The notes below the pieces were generated by a model. It did not search any database. It was not told where the DNA came from and saw only the letters and a list, made by a program, of their open reading frames with translations. 64,000 nt of DNA from a bacterium BMS3Abin11. GTDB lineage: Bacteria > Pseudomonadota > Gammaproteobacteria > BMS3Bbin11. A program made the translations under genes and the position numbers. Where the stretch lies: contig BDTD01000004.1 in assembly GCA_002897635.1 (NCBI GenBank), positions 79,875 through 143,874 of the forward strand. Direction: 5' to 3'. This document shows, one piece after another, positions 44,475 to 54,222 of this stretch. Each line of letters begins with the position of its first letter. The stretch's first letter is position 1.

Positions 44475-47000
44475 ATGCCTACCTTCCTGCCGCGTTCGTT
44501 ACCACCAGGTCTGGAAGCCCTCACTGATCTGGCACTGAACCTGCACTGGACATGGAGCCATGGTAGCGACGCGCTCTGGAAAATGCTGGATCAAGCAGGC
44601 TGGGAACACACGGAAAACCCATGGATGCTATTACAAAATGCATCTTCACAACGCCTGCAACAACTCGCCAAGGATACCCCATTTTGTAAAGAGCTGGAAC
44701 GCCTGAACGCGGAACATGCTGCCTATCAGGCAGACCGTGGCTGGTATGGCGAAGCTCAGGAAAATGTCAATATCGGTCAACTTGCCTATTTCAGCATGGA
44801 GTTTGGCCTTGGTGAGGCCTTACCCATTTATGCCGGTGGCCTTGGTATTCTAGCCGGTGATTACCTCAAGACCTCTAGTGATCTGGGCTTACCCACCGTT
44901 GGAGTCGGACTGCTCTATCAGGAAGGCTACTTCCGTCAAATGATCGACGCCGATGGCGAGCAGCTGGCCATCTACCCGTATAACGAACCGTCTACCCTGC
45001 CCATTCAACCAGTACGTTTAGCAAACGGTGAATGGTTGCACATACCCCTGAAGCTGCCAGGTCGACAATTAATGCTGCGCGCCTGGCAGGTCAGTGTTGG
45101 CCGTGTTCAGTTGTATTTACTCGATAGCAATGACCCGCTTAACAGCCCACGTGACCGCGGCATCACCAATAAGTTGTATGGGGGCGGTAAAGAACTGCGT
45201 TTTCTACAGGAGATGGTACTGGGTATAGGGGGTTGGCGGCTACTGGAAGCCATGGGTAATAATATATCGGTGTGTCACTTAAACGAAGGTCATGCCGCTT
45301 TTGTTATTCTGGAACGCGCCCGCCATTGTATGGAGCATAACAAACTTTCATTTGATGAAGCCCTGTGGATGACACGCGCTGGCAATATCTTTACCACACA
45401 TACGCCGGTTGAAGCTGGCTTCGATACGTTTCCAGCACAATTCATCGATAAATATTTCCCGATATTTCATGCCTTTCTAATCCGTACTGGTCTTTCCCTG
45501 CAACAACTGCTGGCACTGGGTCGTAAAAATGCCGACGATCCGACCGAAGCATTTAATATGGCTTACTTAGCCATGCGGGGTTGTGCGCGCAGTAATGCTG
45601 TGAGTCGATTGCATGGCGAAGTAAGTCGGCAATTATTCAGTTCATTGTTTCCTTATTGGCCAATTTCCGAAGTCCCTGTCGGTCATGTCACCAATGGTGT
45701 ACATATGCCATCGTGGGATTCATCCTGGGCAGACCAGCTATGGACAGAAACCTGTGGCAAACAGCGCTGGCTTGGCAGTACGGAATCTCTTCACCAGACG
45801 ATTCAGTCAATTGATGATTCAACCTTATGGAGATTGCGCGCCAATGAACGGGAAGACCTCATTCACTACGCCCGCCAGCGTCTAGCTTTGCAACTGGGCC
45901 AGGTGGGTGCAACACCGAAGCGGGTAGAGAGTGCCTCGCAAACGCTCGACCCTAATGTCCTGACACTGGGTTTTGCGCGTCGTTTTGCCACCTATAAACG
46001 GCCTAATTTATTACTGCATGACAAGACACGACTGAAACGATTATTAAGAGATAAGAATAAACCGGTGCAATTAATTATTGCAGGTAAAGCCCACCCTGAC
46101 GATGCTGAAAGCCAACGCATGATTCAAGAATGGATTCTGTTCGTCAATCAGCCCGATATAAGAGGTCATGTGGTATTTCTGGAAGATTACGATATCGCAC
46201 TTGCGCAACATCTGGTGCAGGGTATCGACGTCTGGATCAATACCCCCCGCCGTCCATGGGAAGCTTGTGGTACCAGCGGCATGAAAATTCTTGCCAATGG
46301 TGGGCTTAACCTGTCAGAACTGGATGGCTGGTGGGCTGAAGCCTGCACTTGCAATGTTGGCTGGTCAATTGGTGATGGTAAGGAACACGATGCAGACCCA
46401 GATTGGGATGTGACTGAAGCAGAACAGCTCTATCAGAGACTGGAAAATGAAATCATTCCCCTGTTCTATGCACGCGATACGCAGGGTCTACCCCGTGACT
46501 GGTTAAATCTCATCCGTAACAGTATGATGAAACTTGCCCCTCAGTTTAGTAGCAACCGGATGGTTCGAGAATATGTCGAACAATTCTATTATCCTGCTGC
46601 AACAGACTATAAAAATAGATGCGCTAATCAGGGGCGACTGGCAAAACAACTTCATAATTGGCACGACACTTTGACATTACATTGGGATCAGATTCACTTT
46701 GGTAATGTCGATGCACAAAAAATAAATAATGGCTGGTCGTTTCAGGTACAGGTCTACCTGGGCGAGATTCTGCCCGATCAAATCCAGGTTGAACTCTATG
46801 CAGAAGGCATTGAAGATAACAATCCTTTAGTGATTAAATGCCATTTCAAAGAAAAAATTACCGGCGCGATACATGGCTGCGCTTACCAGGTAGATATAGA
46901 AACCACACGCCTTGCTACCGATTTCACGGCACGTGTCATTCCTCATAACATAGAGGTACAGGTACCGGCCGAGGCCAACTTGATCGTCTGGCAGCGCTGA
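44475..47000 (+). CDS. glgP: Alpha-glucan phosphorylase (DUF3417/TIGR02094 type)
   Basis: 841 residues. It releases glucose-1-phosphate from alpha-1,4-glucans. The N-terminal domain LPPGLEALTDLALNLHWTWSHGSDALWKMLD is the DUF3417 signature of the archaeal/bacterial short-type phosphorylases. AYFSMEFGLGEALPIYAGGLGILAGDYLKTSSDLGLP and CHLNEGHAAFV are intact, as is the cofactor site RRPWEACGTSGMKILANGGLNLS, with the PLP Lys at residue 604. The usual EASGTSGMK reads EACGTSGMK here. It is five bases after ppsA and likely cotranscribed. Confidence 0.93.
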   Translation: MPTFLPRSLPPGLEALTDLALNLHWTWSHGSDALWKMLDQAGWEHTENPWMLLQNASSQRLQQLAKDTPFCKELERLNAEHAAYQADRGWYGEAQENVNIGQLAYFSMEFGLGEALPIYAGGLGILAGDYLKTSSDLGLPTVGVGLLYQEGYFRQMIDADGEQLAIYPYNEPSTLPIQPVRLANGEWLHIPLKLPGRQLMLRAWQVSVGRVQLYLLDSNDPLNSPRDRGITNKLYGGGKELRFLQEMVLGIGGWRLLEAMGNNISVCHLNEGHAAFVILERARHCMEHNKLSFDEALWMTRAGNIFTTHTPVEAGFDTFPAQFIDKYFPIFHAFLIRTGLSLQQLLALGRKNADDPTEAFNMAYLAMRGCARSNAVSRLHGEVSRQLFSSLFPYWPISEVPVGHVTNGVHMPSWDSSWADQLWTETCGKQRWLGSTESLHQTIQSIDDSTLWRLRANEREDLIHYARQRLALQLGQVGATPKRVESASQTLDPNVLTLGFARRFATYKRPNLLLHDKTRLKRLLRDKNKPVQLIIAGKAHPDDAESQRMIQEWILFVNQPDIRGHVVFLEDYDIALAQHLVQGIDVWINTPRRPWEACGTSGMKILANGGLNLSELDGWWAEACTCNVGWSIGDGKEHDADPDWDVTEAEQLYQRLENEIIPLFYARDTQGLPRDWLNLIRNSMMKLAPQFSSNRMVREYVEQFYYPAATDYKNRCANQGRLAKQLHNWHDTLTLHWDQIHFGNVDAQKINNGWSFQVQVYLGEILPDQIQVELYAEGIEDNNPLVIKCHFKEKITGAIHGCAYQVDIETTRLATDFTARVIPHNIEVQVPAEANLIVWQR

Positions 47001-47010
47001 TCGGCAACGG

Positions 47011-47073
47011 TCAATTCATTCGCGCAGCAGCGCTACGGTATGTGCATATTGTGCGAATGAATTCGCAGCTACG
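47011..47073. repeat. REP-like pair, family A, diverged
   Basis: TCAATTCATTCGCGCAGCAG then, after a spacer, GTGCGAATGAATTCGCAGCT. It begins ten bases after the glgP stop. Confidence 0.65.
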
Positions 47074-47108
47074 GAAACATTTGCAGCTTAAGGGGCCTGC
47101 TCTAACCA

Positions 47109-47930
47109 CTATGATTTCACAATGAGCACGTCACAGGGAGCTTTATGTAGCACAAAATTACTGACCGAACCCAACAGGCGCTCAATACCATGCAGACCAT
47201 GAGAACCCATGACAATTAGATCGCTATTTTTCTCATTTGCCCATGAGGTGATCGACCTTTTAGGGTTTCCCCATTGTGTTTCGAGCTCGATATCCTTGCC
47301 CAGCTTATTACGTTCGGCAAATTTGCGCATTTGTTCGTAGGCCTGAGCCATAAGGGTGTCTTTATGTAGATAAATATCCGTAACCAGGGGGTCAACATCT
47401 TCAGCATAATACGTGAAATCATCAATAACATGTAACACATGAAGATTGACTCCATACTGCTCGGATATTTGCAGTGCACGTTTAGCTGCCGCATCTGAAT
47501 GCACTGAAAAATCTGTGGGTAACAATATATTTTTATATGGCTGTATTGCTATTGAAGACTCATTGACCTGTGGTCTTTCTCTAAGCCAGTCCCAGGCAGT
47601 ATCAGTTTCATTCTTATCAAAGAATCGTATTTCAGAATGACTAAAGAAATTAGCAAAACCAATGGCAGCATGTACCAATGGTTTGTCAGCAATGATTGCA
47701 ATACGCTTAAAGTCACGGTCGTGCTGTTGGCCAAAACGAAAATCATCCCAGGCTGCCTGTGCATCCCAACTCTTAAAAGCCTGTAATTCAATATATAAAG
47801 ATAGTTTGCCTGTTCTACGAATCGTCTCTTCCAGAGTCGAAAGAAATTGTCTGTAGTCAGCATCAGTAAGCTTTACCGTGGCCTTAAATGCGAGGATATT
47901 TTTATCGTTTACAGGTAGTATTTCAAGCAT
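47109..47930 (-). CDS. Universal stress protein fused to a SpoIIAA-like domain
   Basis: 273 residues from ATG 47930 (MLEILPVNDKNILAFKATVKL). The N-terminal 115 or so residues match the SpoIIAA-like/STAS-type family PF11964 (LTDADYRQFLSTLEETIRRTGKLSLYIEL and FKRIAIIADKPLVHAAIGFANFFS). The C-terminal 145 residues are a UspA domain (YKNILLPTDFSVHSDAAAKRALQISEQYGVNLHVLHVIDD ... DLIVMGSHGLHGIERLLGSVSNFVLHKAPCDVLIVK) with the ATP-binding G-x2-G-x9-GS pattern. It is divergent from a broken P-type ATPase, and the fusion suggests an anion- or lipid-linked stress sensor (inference). Confidence 0.85.
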   Translation of the reverse strand: MLEILPVNDKNILAFKATVKLTDADYRQFLSTLEETIRRTGKLSLYIELQAFKSWDAQAAWDDFRFGQQHDRDFKRIAIIADKPLVHAAIGFANFFSHSEIRFFDKNETDTAWDWLRERPQVNESSIAIQPYKNILLPTDFSVHSDAAAKRALQISEQYGVNLHVLHVIDDFTYYAEDVDPLVTDIYLHKDTLMAQAYEQMRKFAERNKLGKDIELETQWGNPKRSITSWANEKNSDLIVMGSHGLHGIERLLGSVSNFVLHKAPCDVLIVKS

Positions 47931-48073
47931 CTGAGTTTCTCCACATGTCACAAAATGATTAACTTCGGTTACAGTAATCCACTATGTCACAGCACCCTAT
48001 CACCTGTGTTACATCATGATTAAGATAATTAGAATATATTCGACCTGTCACAAATATCAGCCGGGAGCGGTGC

Positions 48074-50694
48074 ATGACCCAAAATACTGATGATTACAAC
48101 CAATAAACTGTTACTGAAACCCTGAGAGGGTTTGAAGTTATAGCTGAAAATGGACTGAGTAAAGCCGAGGCCGACCAGCGTATCAGACAGTATGGTTATA
48201 ACGCAATCGATGAAAAAGAAGAATCACTCGGACATCGGATTTTTCGCCGTTTCTGGGGACCTATCCCATGGATGATTGAAGCGGCTGCCCTGCTTTCGGC
48301 GTTGGTACAAAAATGGGAGGATTTCGCCATAATTTTAGTGATGCTGCTGGTAAATGCCGGACTCGACTTTATGCAGGAGCACCGTGCGCTAAATGCCTTG
48401 AAGGCACTGAAAGCAAAAATGGACCAGCAAGTAACCGTTTTGCGTGATAGCGTATTCGGAAGAATTTCTGCACGTGAACTCGTTCCTGGCGACATCATTA
48501 AGCTGCAAATTGGCGATATTATACCTGCCGATGTGCAACTGCTATCAGGTGATTATTTACTCATTGATCAGGCCGCACTAACCGGTGAGTCGCTGCCTGT
48601 TAGTCGCAATATTAATGAAGTCGCCTATGCCAACACCGTTGTGAAACAGGGTGAGATGTTGGCCGTGGTGGTTAATACCGGAGGCAACACTCATTTCTCT
48701 TCGGTTGTTTCCCTGGTGGCTAAGGCCCAGCTGGAAGAACGTAGCCATTTCCAGAAGATGGTTATCCAGATCGGTAATTTTCTAATTATTATTACCGTCA
48801 TTTTGGTGTTGATCATTATTATGGTTTCGTTATTCCGACACGAGAATTTTCTCGAAATCGCACGTTTTGCACTGGTACTCACTATCGCCGCAATTCCGGT
48901 CGCATTACCAGCTGTACTCTCAGTAACCATGGCAGTTGGTGCCATGAATCTTGCGCGCAAACAGGCAATAGTTTCAAAGCTCACCGCGATTGAAGAACTG
49001 GCTGGTGTAGATATTTTCTGCTCTGATAAAACCGGCACCCTAACCGAAAACCGAATGCAGGTTGCTGAGCCGGTGACGCTGGATGGCCATAGTCAAACTG
49101 AGCTCTTTGAACTCGCTGCACTGGCTTCAAAACGGGAAAATAATGATCCAATCGAGTTATCTATTTTTCACTATATTGAGGAAAATATACCCGACATCGA
49201 CCTAAATCGCTTTAAGCAAAACCACTTCACCCCATTTGATCCGATAGGAAAACACACCAAGGCCGAAATAGAATGTGGTGAACAGTATTTCACTGCGCTT
49301 AAAGGCGCTACACAGGTATTGATTAACATGGCTGCACTATCAGATGAGCAGATTGTAGCCATCAATCAACTGGTCGATCAACTTGCCTTCAAAGGCTATC
49401 GAACGCTGGCAGTAGGAAAAAAAGTTGATGACGGCGCTCTTGAAATAGTCGGCTTGATCCCCCTTTATGATCCACCCAGGGCTGATTCCCGGCAGGTTAT
49501 CGCCGACATGCGAAATTACGGTGTACGGGTAAAAATGGTCACTGGTGATCACATGGCCATCGCCAAAGAAGTTGGACAATTACTGGGCTTAGAAGGAGAA
49601 ACCATTCGCTCCCACCAACTCACTGGTAGTGGCAGTCAGGAACTATTGGCACTGGCAGCAGCCATGGCTACAGCAATTTACAGGTGTCTCAATAAAGAGG
49701 TCAGTCGTGCTCAAGCCAAACATTTTACCGATAAGGTCATGGAAAGTGTCAAACAACTCTATGACACTCGCCTGCTGGATCGTGAGTTTATTCATACTCA
49801 TGAGTCCGCCATCATAGATATGATCGAAGATGTCGACCTGTTTGCCGAAGTCATACCTGAAGATAAATATCTCATCGTTGAAACTTTGCAGAAAGGCGGT
49901 CATATAGTGGGCATGACGGGCGACGGCGTTAACGATGCACCAGCGCTAAAAAAAGCCGACTGTGGTTTTGCTGTTTCTAATGCTACGGATGCCGCCCGAG
50001 CAGCGGCAGATATTATTCTCACCGCCCCCGGTCTGTCTGTGATTAATGATGCTATTAAACAGGCACGTATAACTTTTGAGCGGATGAGAAGCTATTCCAT
50101 TTACCGTATTGCTGAAACTATCCGTATCATTCTGTTAATGTCACTGGCTATTGTGGTATTTAATTTCTATCCCATTAGCGCACTTATGACATTAGCGCAC
50201 TTATGATTATTGTGCTGGCGTTGCTTAATGATATTCCCATACTGGCCATTGCGTCTGATAATACCAAGGTGGATCCCAACCCCGTGCGTTGGAATATGCC
50301 GGAGATACTAACTATTTCCAGCGTGCTGGGTATTGCCGGTGTAATCTCCTCGTTCCTTCTGTTTTATATTTTATTGCAGATGAAAATTTCAGATGAAGTC
50401 ATTCAGTCACTGTTCTTTGTCAAACTGGTAGTCGCTGGCCACGGCACCATATACAACACGCGTACAGATAACTGGTTCTGGAAAAAACCCTACCCTTCAT
50501 GGCTACTGTTCAATTCGATCTTTTCTACAGCTATATTGGGTACACTCATCGCAGTCTACGGGATATTTATTACCCCCATCGGCTGGGAGTATGCAATGTG
50601 GATGTGGGCCTATGCATTGTCATGGTTTGTATTCAATGATGTCGTTAAAATTGCGACCTACAGGTTTCTGCGAGACCGTGAGCATGTGTTTTAG
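48074..50694 (+). pseudogene. Plasma-membrane H+-type P-type ATPase, disrupted by a nonsense codon and a 17-bp duplication
   Basis: From ATG 48074 the frame reads MTQNTDDYNQ then TAA (48104-48106). It continues in frame with TVTETLRGFEVIAENGLSKAEADQR...GHRIFRRFWGPIPWMIEAAALLS, the N-terminal cation-ATPase domain. LTGESLPV, the phosphorylation loop CSDKTGTLTENRM, MVTGDHMAIAKEVG and MTGDGVNDAPALKKADCG are intact. At 50174-50206 a 17-base tandem duplication shifts the frame, so the helix FNFYPISALM continues only in the next frame (IIVLALLNDIPILAIASDN...). Removing one copy restores a normal C-terminus. The family pumps protons (TIGR01647-like). The two ORFs, 48272-50206 and 50203-50694, are parts of one gene. 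Confidence 0.9.
50174..50206 (+). repeat. 17-bp tandem duplication inside the P-type ATPase gene
   Basis: ATTAGCGCACTTATGA appears twice in tandem with a 17-base period (50174-50190, 50191-50206). As 17 is not divisible by three, the duplication shifts the reading frame by two bases. The unit could be lost or gained by replication slippage. Confidence 0.95.
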
Positions 50695-50823
50695 TGGGTT
50701 TATTTTTATAAGCACAGCGGCATAGCTGAATCATACACAAAATAAATAGCTCGACTATCCTCTGGGTGGCAGATAACCTGTTCTGAGAAATATACTCTGC
50801 ATTGATAAATAAGGAGCCTCTGT

Positions 50824-51543
50824 TTATATCTGTACGCGCATGCGCCTCGCAGCAATGACGCCGACCAGGCCTGTAAGGACTAACAACAGCAATCCAGGTT
50901 CTGGGACCTGTTTTATTGTCATTGATTTAACGTAGTAAACATATTTGTCTTCGTTCTCGACCCTGTTCGTATTAGAAAACAAAAAGTCAGTGCCGGAATA
51001 TCCTGATCCGCTGGTAACAGAAAGGGCATCAAAATTCTCCGTCAAATCAAAAGAATTGAAAGAATAGCTTGTTGTAGTATGGCTACCAACACTCAAGCCA
51101 AAATCAGCTAATTCATTGAACAAAGGATCATGGTGGCCATTAACAAAAGAGATACCAGTTAACGTAACTGACTTATTAAAATGCAACTCTAAAACTTCAT
51201 TCCAGGTTACGTTATCATCAGAATTCCCGGCACAGCCAGCAGTTGTTTGACAGACACCCATACCCGCAGGCCTTCCATTCCAGCTTTTATCAAGATAGGC
51301 CTGTTGTGGGACAAGCTTGTCACCGTCAATGGTATAACCATATGCATCAATAACCAAACCTCCCAGACTAGTCTGATAAGTGTTATTGAGTGTTATCGGC
51401 TGGCCACCGCCTTCGCCATACGCACTGGTACCCAGGCCACCATCTGCCATACCAGCAAAATCAATAACAAGAGCATTAGCACTGCCTGTTAGAAACACAG
51501 CCACAAGTGCAGATACTAAAACTAGCATTTTTTTAATGTTCAC
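50824..51543 (-). CDS. PEP-CTERM sorting-domain protein
   Basis: 239 residues. A signal peptide (about 1-24, ANA) precedes a domain of about 185 residues of unknown family, rich in Gly, Asn and Ser. The C-terminal tripartite signal is VPEP, a hydrophobic helix LLLLVLTGLVGVIAARR, and basic RRMR. The PEP-CTERM signal is recognised by exosortase (EpsH family), which cleaves and delivers such proteins, often with an extracellular polysaccharide. One pair of Cys (GVCQTTAGCAG) may form a disulfide. No exosortase gene is in the window. Confidence 0.9.
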   Translation of the reverse strand: MNIKKMLVLVSALVAVFLTGSANALVIDFAGMADGGLGTSAYGEGGGQPITLNNTYQTSLGGLVIDAYGYTIDGDKLVPQQAYLDKSWNGRPAGMGVCQTTAGCAGNSDDNVTWNEVLELHFNKSVTLTGISFVNGHHDPLFNELADFGLSVGSHTTTSYSFNSFDLTENFDALSVTSGSGYSGTDFLFSNTNRVENEDKYVYYVKSMTIKQVPEPGLLLLVLTGLVGVIAARRMRVQI

Positions 51544-51880
51544 AACTTACTCCTCATCTACCATAAAATTTAGCAAAAAATATACCAGTTTACATTAACT
51601 TAATATAAACAATAACTTAGATACTATCCGTTTAGCACAATGGTGTTTCTGGATAATTATTCGTAAAAAAAAGTGACTGCAAATTCACGCATAATTTTAG
51701 TATCAACCAGTCAGATTAAAGTTAATAATATTTTAAATCAATAACTTACACTTATTATTAGGCCACTTGCCCTGATATTCTGCCTTTATAAAACTGTAAA
51801 ATATCTTGACACTTCCTCTCACCCGTCCCTGCTATCAACTCACCCATGAAGGGCGAAACCCATATCTGTGCGCATGACGC

Positions 51881-51909
51881 TTGACAGGTATTTTCCCACA
51901 GCGTAATTT
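51881..51909 (+). promoter_or_regulatory. Putative sigma70 promoter of the FlgT-like/CHASE2-cyclase cluster
   Basis: TTGACA (51881-51886), a 17-base spacer and TAATTT (51904-51909), followed by an excellent ribosome site AGGAGG at 51945-51950. Intergenic 51544-51954 shows no gene. Confidence 0.55.
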
Positions 51910-51957
51910 GACGACTGAAAAAATAAAAATTCGGATGCCGCCTCAGGAGGAATCATG

Positions 51958-53094
51958 ATGGCAGAGAGAATAAGTAAAAAAATCCTGTACGTTTTCATAT
52001 ATCTGGTTGCTGTAACAAGTTCCATCTTAAGCATCGGCTATAGCTCTGCAGAGGAAAAGTCAGAGACCATATTGACCACGGGCGTCGCCATGGCTGGCCA
52101 GCCGGACAGCCGTCGTAATGCTATCGAAGATGCCATGAGAAATGCTGTAGAAGAAGCCATGGGCACGATCGTCAATGTTGAGCTGCTGGTAGAAAACAAG
52201 GCCATAGTTAATGAAAAAATACTGAGCCAGACCAAAGGCTATATCCAGAACTACAAGGTCAATTCAGAAGAAGAAAAAAACGGCCTATATCGTGTACAAA
52301 TTGAAGCCACTGTAAAACTCGGGAAGGTCAGGGATGATATGGAAGCAGCCGGCCTGCTGATGAAGCGCAAGCAAATGCCGCGTCTGATGGTTTTGACCAT
52401 GCCAAGGACAGACCCACAGCTCATTTCTCCCGGCAAACAGTATGTCGATTCTGCGGCCGGTGTAGTTGAAGGAGTGTTTCTTAAGAAGAAATTCTCGATG
52501 GTCGATATCAATCAGCACATCTCCAAACAAAAACTCGCACAGGCCTCAGGTAATCGCGACAAACTGATTGCGCTGGCCAGGGATACCGGGGCCGAGCTGC
52601 TGGTGCTCACAGATGCGATACGTTATTTCGAGCGCAACGTCGTTCTATACGGATCTAATTACGATATATTCCGTTCAGAGATTCAATTACGGGTGATTGA
52701 AACAGGCACAGGAAAAGTTATTTACTCCGGTAGCAAGCAAGGAGAACCTTCTGCTTCGATGGATGCTGTTTATGATGCCAGTCGTGAACTTGCCAATGCG
52801 GCCATCGAATCGATACTGCAGAAATGGTCATCAGATGTAAACAATGCCACCACCTATAAACTTACCATCGCCAGAATGGATTTCAACAGTCTGGAAAAAC
52901 TGGAGAAACAAATTCGAAATATTTCTGGTGTCGATAACCTTTATCGACGGGCCTTCGAAGCAGGACAGGGACATTTTGATATTGAGTATCGCGGCACTGC
53001 TGATGATCTTATTAAGAAATTGACAAGCATCAAATCACCCAGCCTGTCGATTACTGGCATGAGCCAGCAAACCATCGAAGCAGTAGCGCAGTGA
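51958..53094 (+). CDS. FlgT-like periplasmic protein of unknown role
   Basis: 378 residues. Two ATGs are adjacent. The second (51958) has better spacing (7 bases) to AGGAGG. A signal peptide (about 1-31) is followed by GVAMAGQPDSRRNAIEDAMRNAVEEAMGTIVNVELLVENKAIVNEKILSQTKGYIQNYKVNSEEEKNGLYRVQIEATVKLGKV, which fits the N-terminal domain of flagellar assembly protein T / LPP20-like proteins. A central part (about 120-285) looks like a Rossmann-type or CsgG-like fold (TGAELLVLTDAIRYFERNVVLYG). No flagellar genes are nearby, so the flagellar name may not apply. The next gene starts seven bases later. Confidence 0.75.
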   Translation: MAERISKKILYVFIYLVAVTSSILSIGYSSAEEKSETILTTGVAMAGQPDSRRNAIEDAMRNAVEEAMGTIVNVELLVENKAIVNEKILSQTKGYIQNYKVNSEEEKNGLYRVQIEATVKLGKVRDDMEAAGLLMKRKQMPRLMVLTMPRTDPQLISPGKQYVDSAAGVVEGVFLKKKFSMVDINQHISKQKLAQASGNRDKLIALARDTGAELLVLTDAIRYFERNVVLYGSNYDIFRSEIQLRVIETGTGKVIYSGSKQGEPSASMDAVYDASRELANAAIESILQKWSSDVNNATTYKLTIARMDFNSLEKLEKQIRNISGVDNLYRRAFEAGQGHFDIEYRGTADDLIKKLTSIKSPSLSITGMSQQTIEAVAQ

Positions 53095-53100
53095 AAAAGC

Positions 53101-54192
53101 ATGCCCTCGATTCTTGAATCATTTTTAATCCGCAGCATTCTTGCAGGCGCATTATTACCGCTTGCTGTAATGACTGGTAATGCGGCAGAAAAATCGAACC
53201 CGGCTCAACCTTTACTGGAAAAATTTGATAAAGGTTATATCAACTGGAAAAGTGGTGAATATATCGCCAATGTCAGCGCCCCTGTGCCGACTGAATACCG
53301 TGGAAAGGCTGTCAGTCAGGCGATGGGAAAAGAACTTGCCTTACGTGTCAGCCGGGCGCTTGCAGATAGCGTTTTTATACAGATTGTTGCTGATACGCGT
53401 GTTGATGCAAAACACCGTCTAAGCCAGCTGGTAAAAGGTGATGCTGAGATAAAACTTGTGGGAAATATTCGCGGCAAAGAACTCATTCAGCAGAAATGGG
53501 TAAACAGGATTAACAAACTCTGGCTGGAGGCTAGTTATCGCATATCCATGCACGGTGTTGATGGCGTAATTTCTCATATCTATGACCAGGCTATAGAAGC
53601 ACGTCCGGTCAGGCACCCTGCCCCGGCCAAAGCTCCAGCTGGCACATCCGACAATAGTACTAGCCTCACACAGACAGTGGTCTACATCGATGCCAGAGGT
53701 ACAGGACTGCAGCCGGCATTGTTTCCAGTCATTATGGATCAGTCTGGCGCCCCTTTGCTCGATCCGGCAGAGGCTGGTAAATCTTATATATCAGAAAACA
53801 GAGTACTTGAGTATGTGGTTGAAAGATCTGGCCAGTCTCTCTCTGCACTGCTCACCCGAGACGATGCCATTATTATCTCCGCTGTAAAATACCCTGCTTT
53901 CTCAATGACATGGATCATCAGTACCTCTTATGCTGAAGAACCGGCACCTGTCAGAAAAAGAAAAAAGCGCAGGGTCATGAAGGCCACTGAAGCGGAAGGC
54001 CTGCTGAAATCAAACATCATCGTTGGTAAAGAAGATGCTAAAAGACTGCGTCAGGCCCAGGCTAATGGTGAACTGAGTGCTCGTCCGCGCATCATCGTTA
54101 TTACCGATGGGACGGTTGGCGGCACAGAGGGTAAGAGGATAAACCCAGGCAGATTATTAGCATTGCTCTCGCAAGAGAAAAAACGGAAATAG
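53101..54192 (+). CDS. Secreted protein of unknown function in the cyclase cluster
   Basis: 363 residues with a signal peptide (about 10-29, AGALLPLAVMTGNAAE). The N-terminal half repeats features of LPP20-type domains (GKAVSQAMGKELALRVSRALADSVFIQIVADTRVDAKHRLSQLVKG...AEIKLVGNIRG). After a Pro/Ala-rich linker (about 165-180) a second conserved-looking segment runs TVVYIDARGTGLQPALFPVIMDQSGAPLLDP. The tail is basic (RKRKKRRVMKA). I do not recognise a named family. It shares the strand and 6-base spacing with the FlgT-like gene, and a 30-base gap to the cyclase gene. Confidence 0.7.
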   Translation: MPSILESFLIRSILAGALLPLAVMTGNAAEKSNPAQPLLEKFDKGYINWKSGEYIANVSAPVPTEYRGKAVSQAMGKELALRVSRALADSVFIQIVADTRVDAKHRLSQLVKGDAEIKLVGNIRGKELIQQKWVNRINKLWLEASYRISMHGVDGVISHIYDQAIEARPVRHPAPAKAPAGTSDNSTSLTQTVVYIDARGTGLQPALFPVIMDQSGAPLLDPAEAGKSYISENRVLEYVVERSGQSLSALLTRDDAIIISAVKYPAFSMTWIISTSYAEEPAPVRKRKKRRVMKATEAEGLLKSNIIVGKEDAKRLRQAQANGELSARPRIIVITDGTVGGTEGKRINPGRLLALLSQEKKRK

Positions 54193-54222
54193 CGATATTT
54201 TTTAAAAAAATGATTTCAGTCA

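Noticed and set aside
48272..50206. Two separate intact genes for the P-type ATPase
   Set aside because: Conserved N-terminal residues lie upstream of 48272 after an in-frame stop, and the C-terminal part begins inside a membrane helix. These are parts of one disrupted gene.
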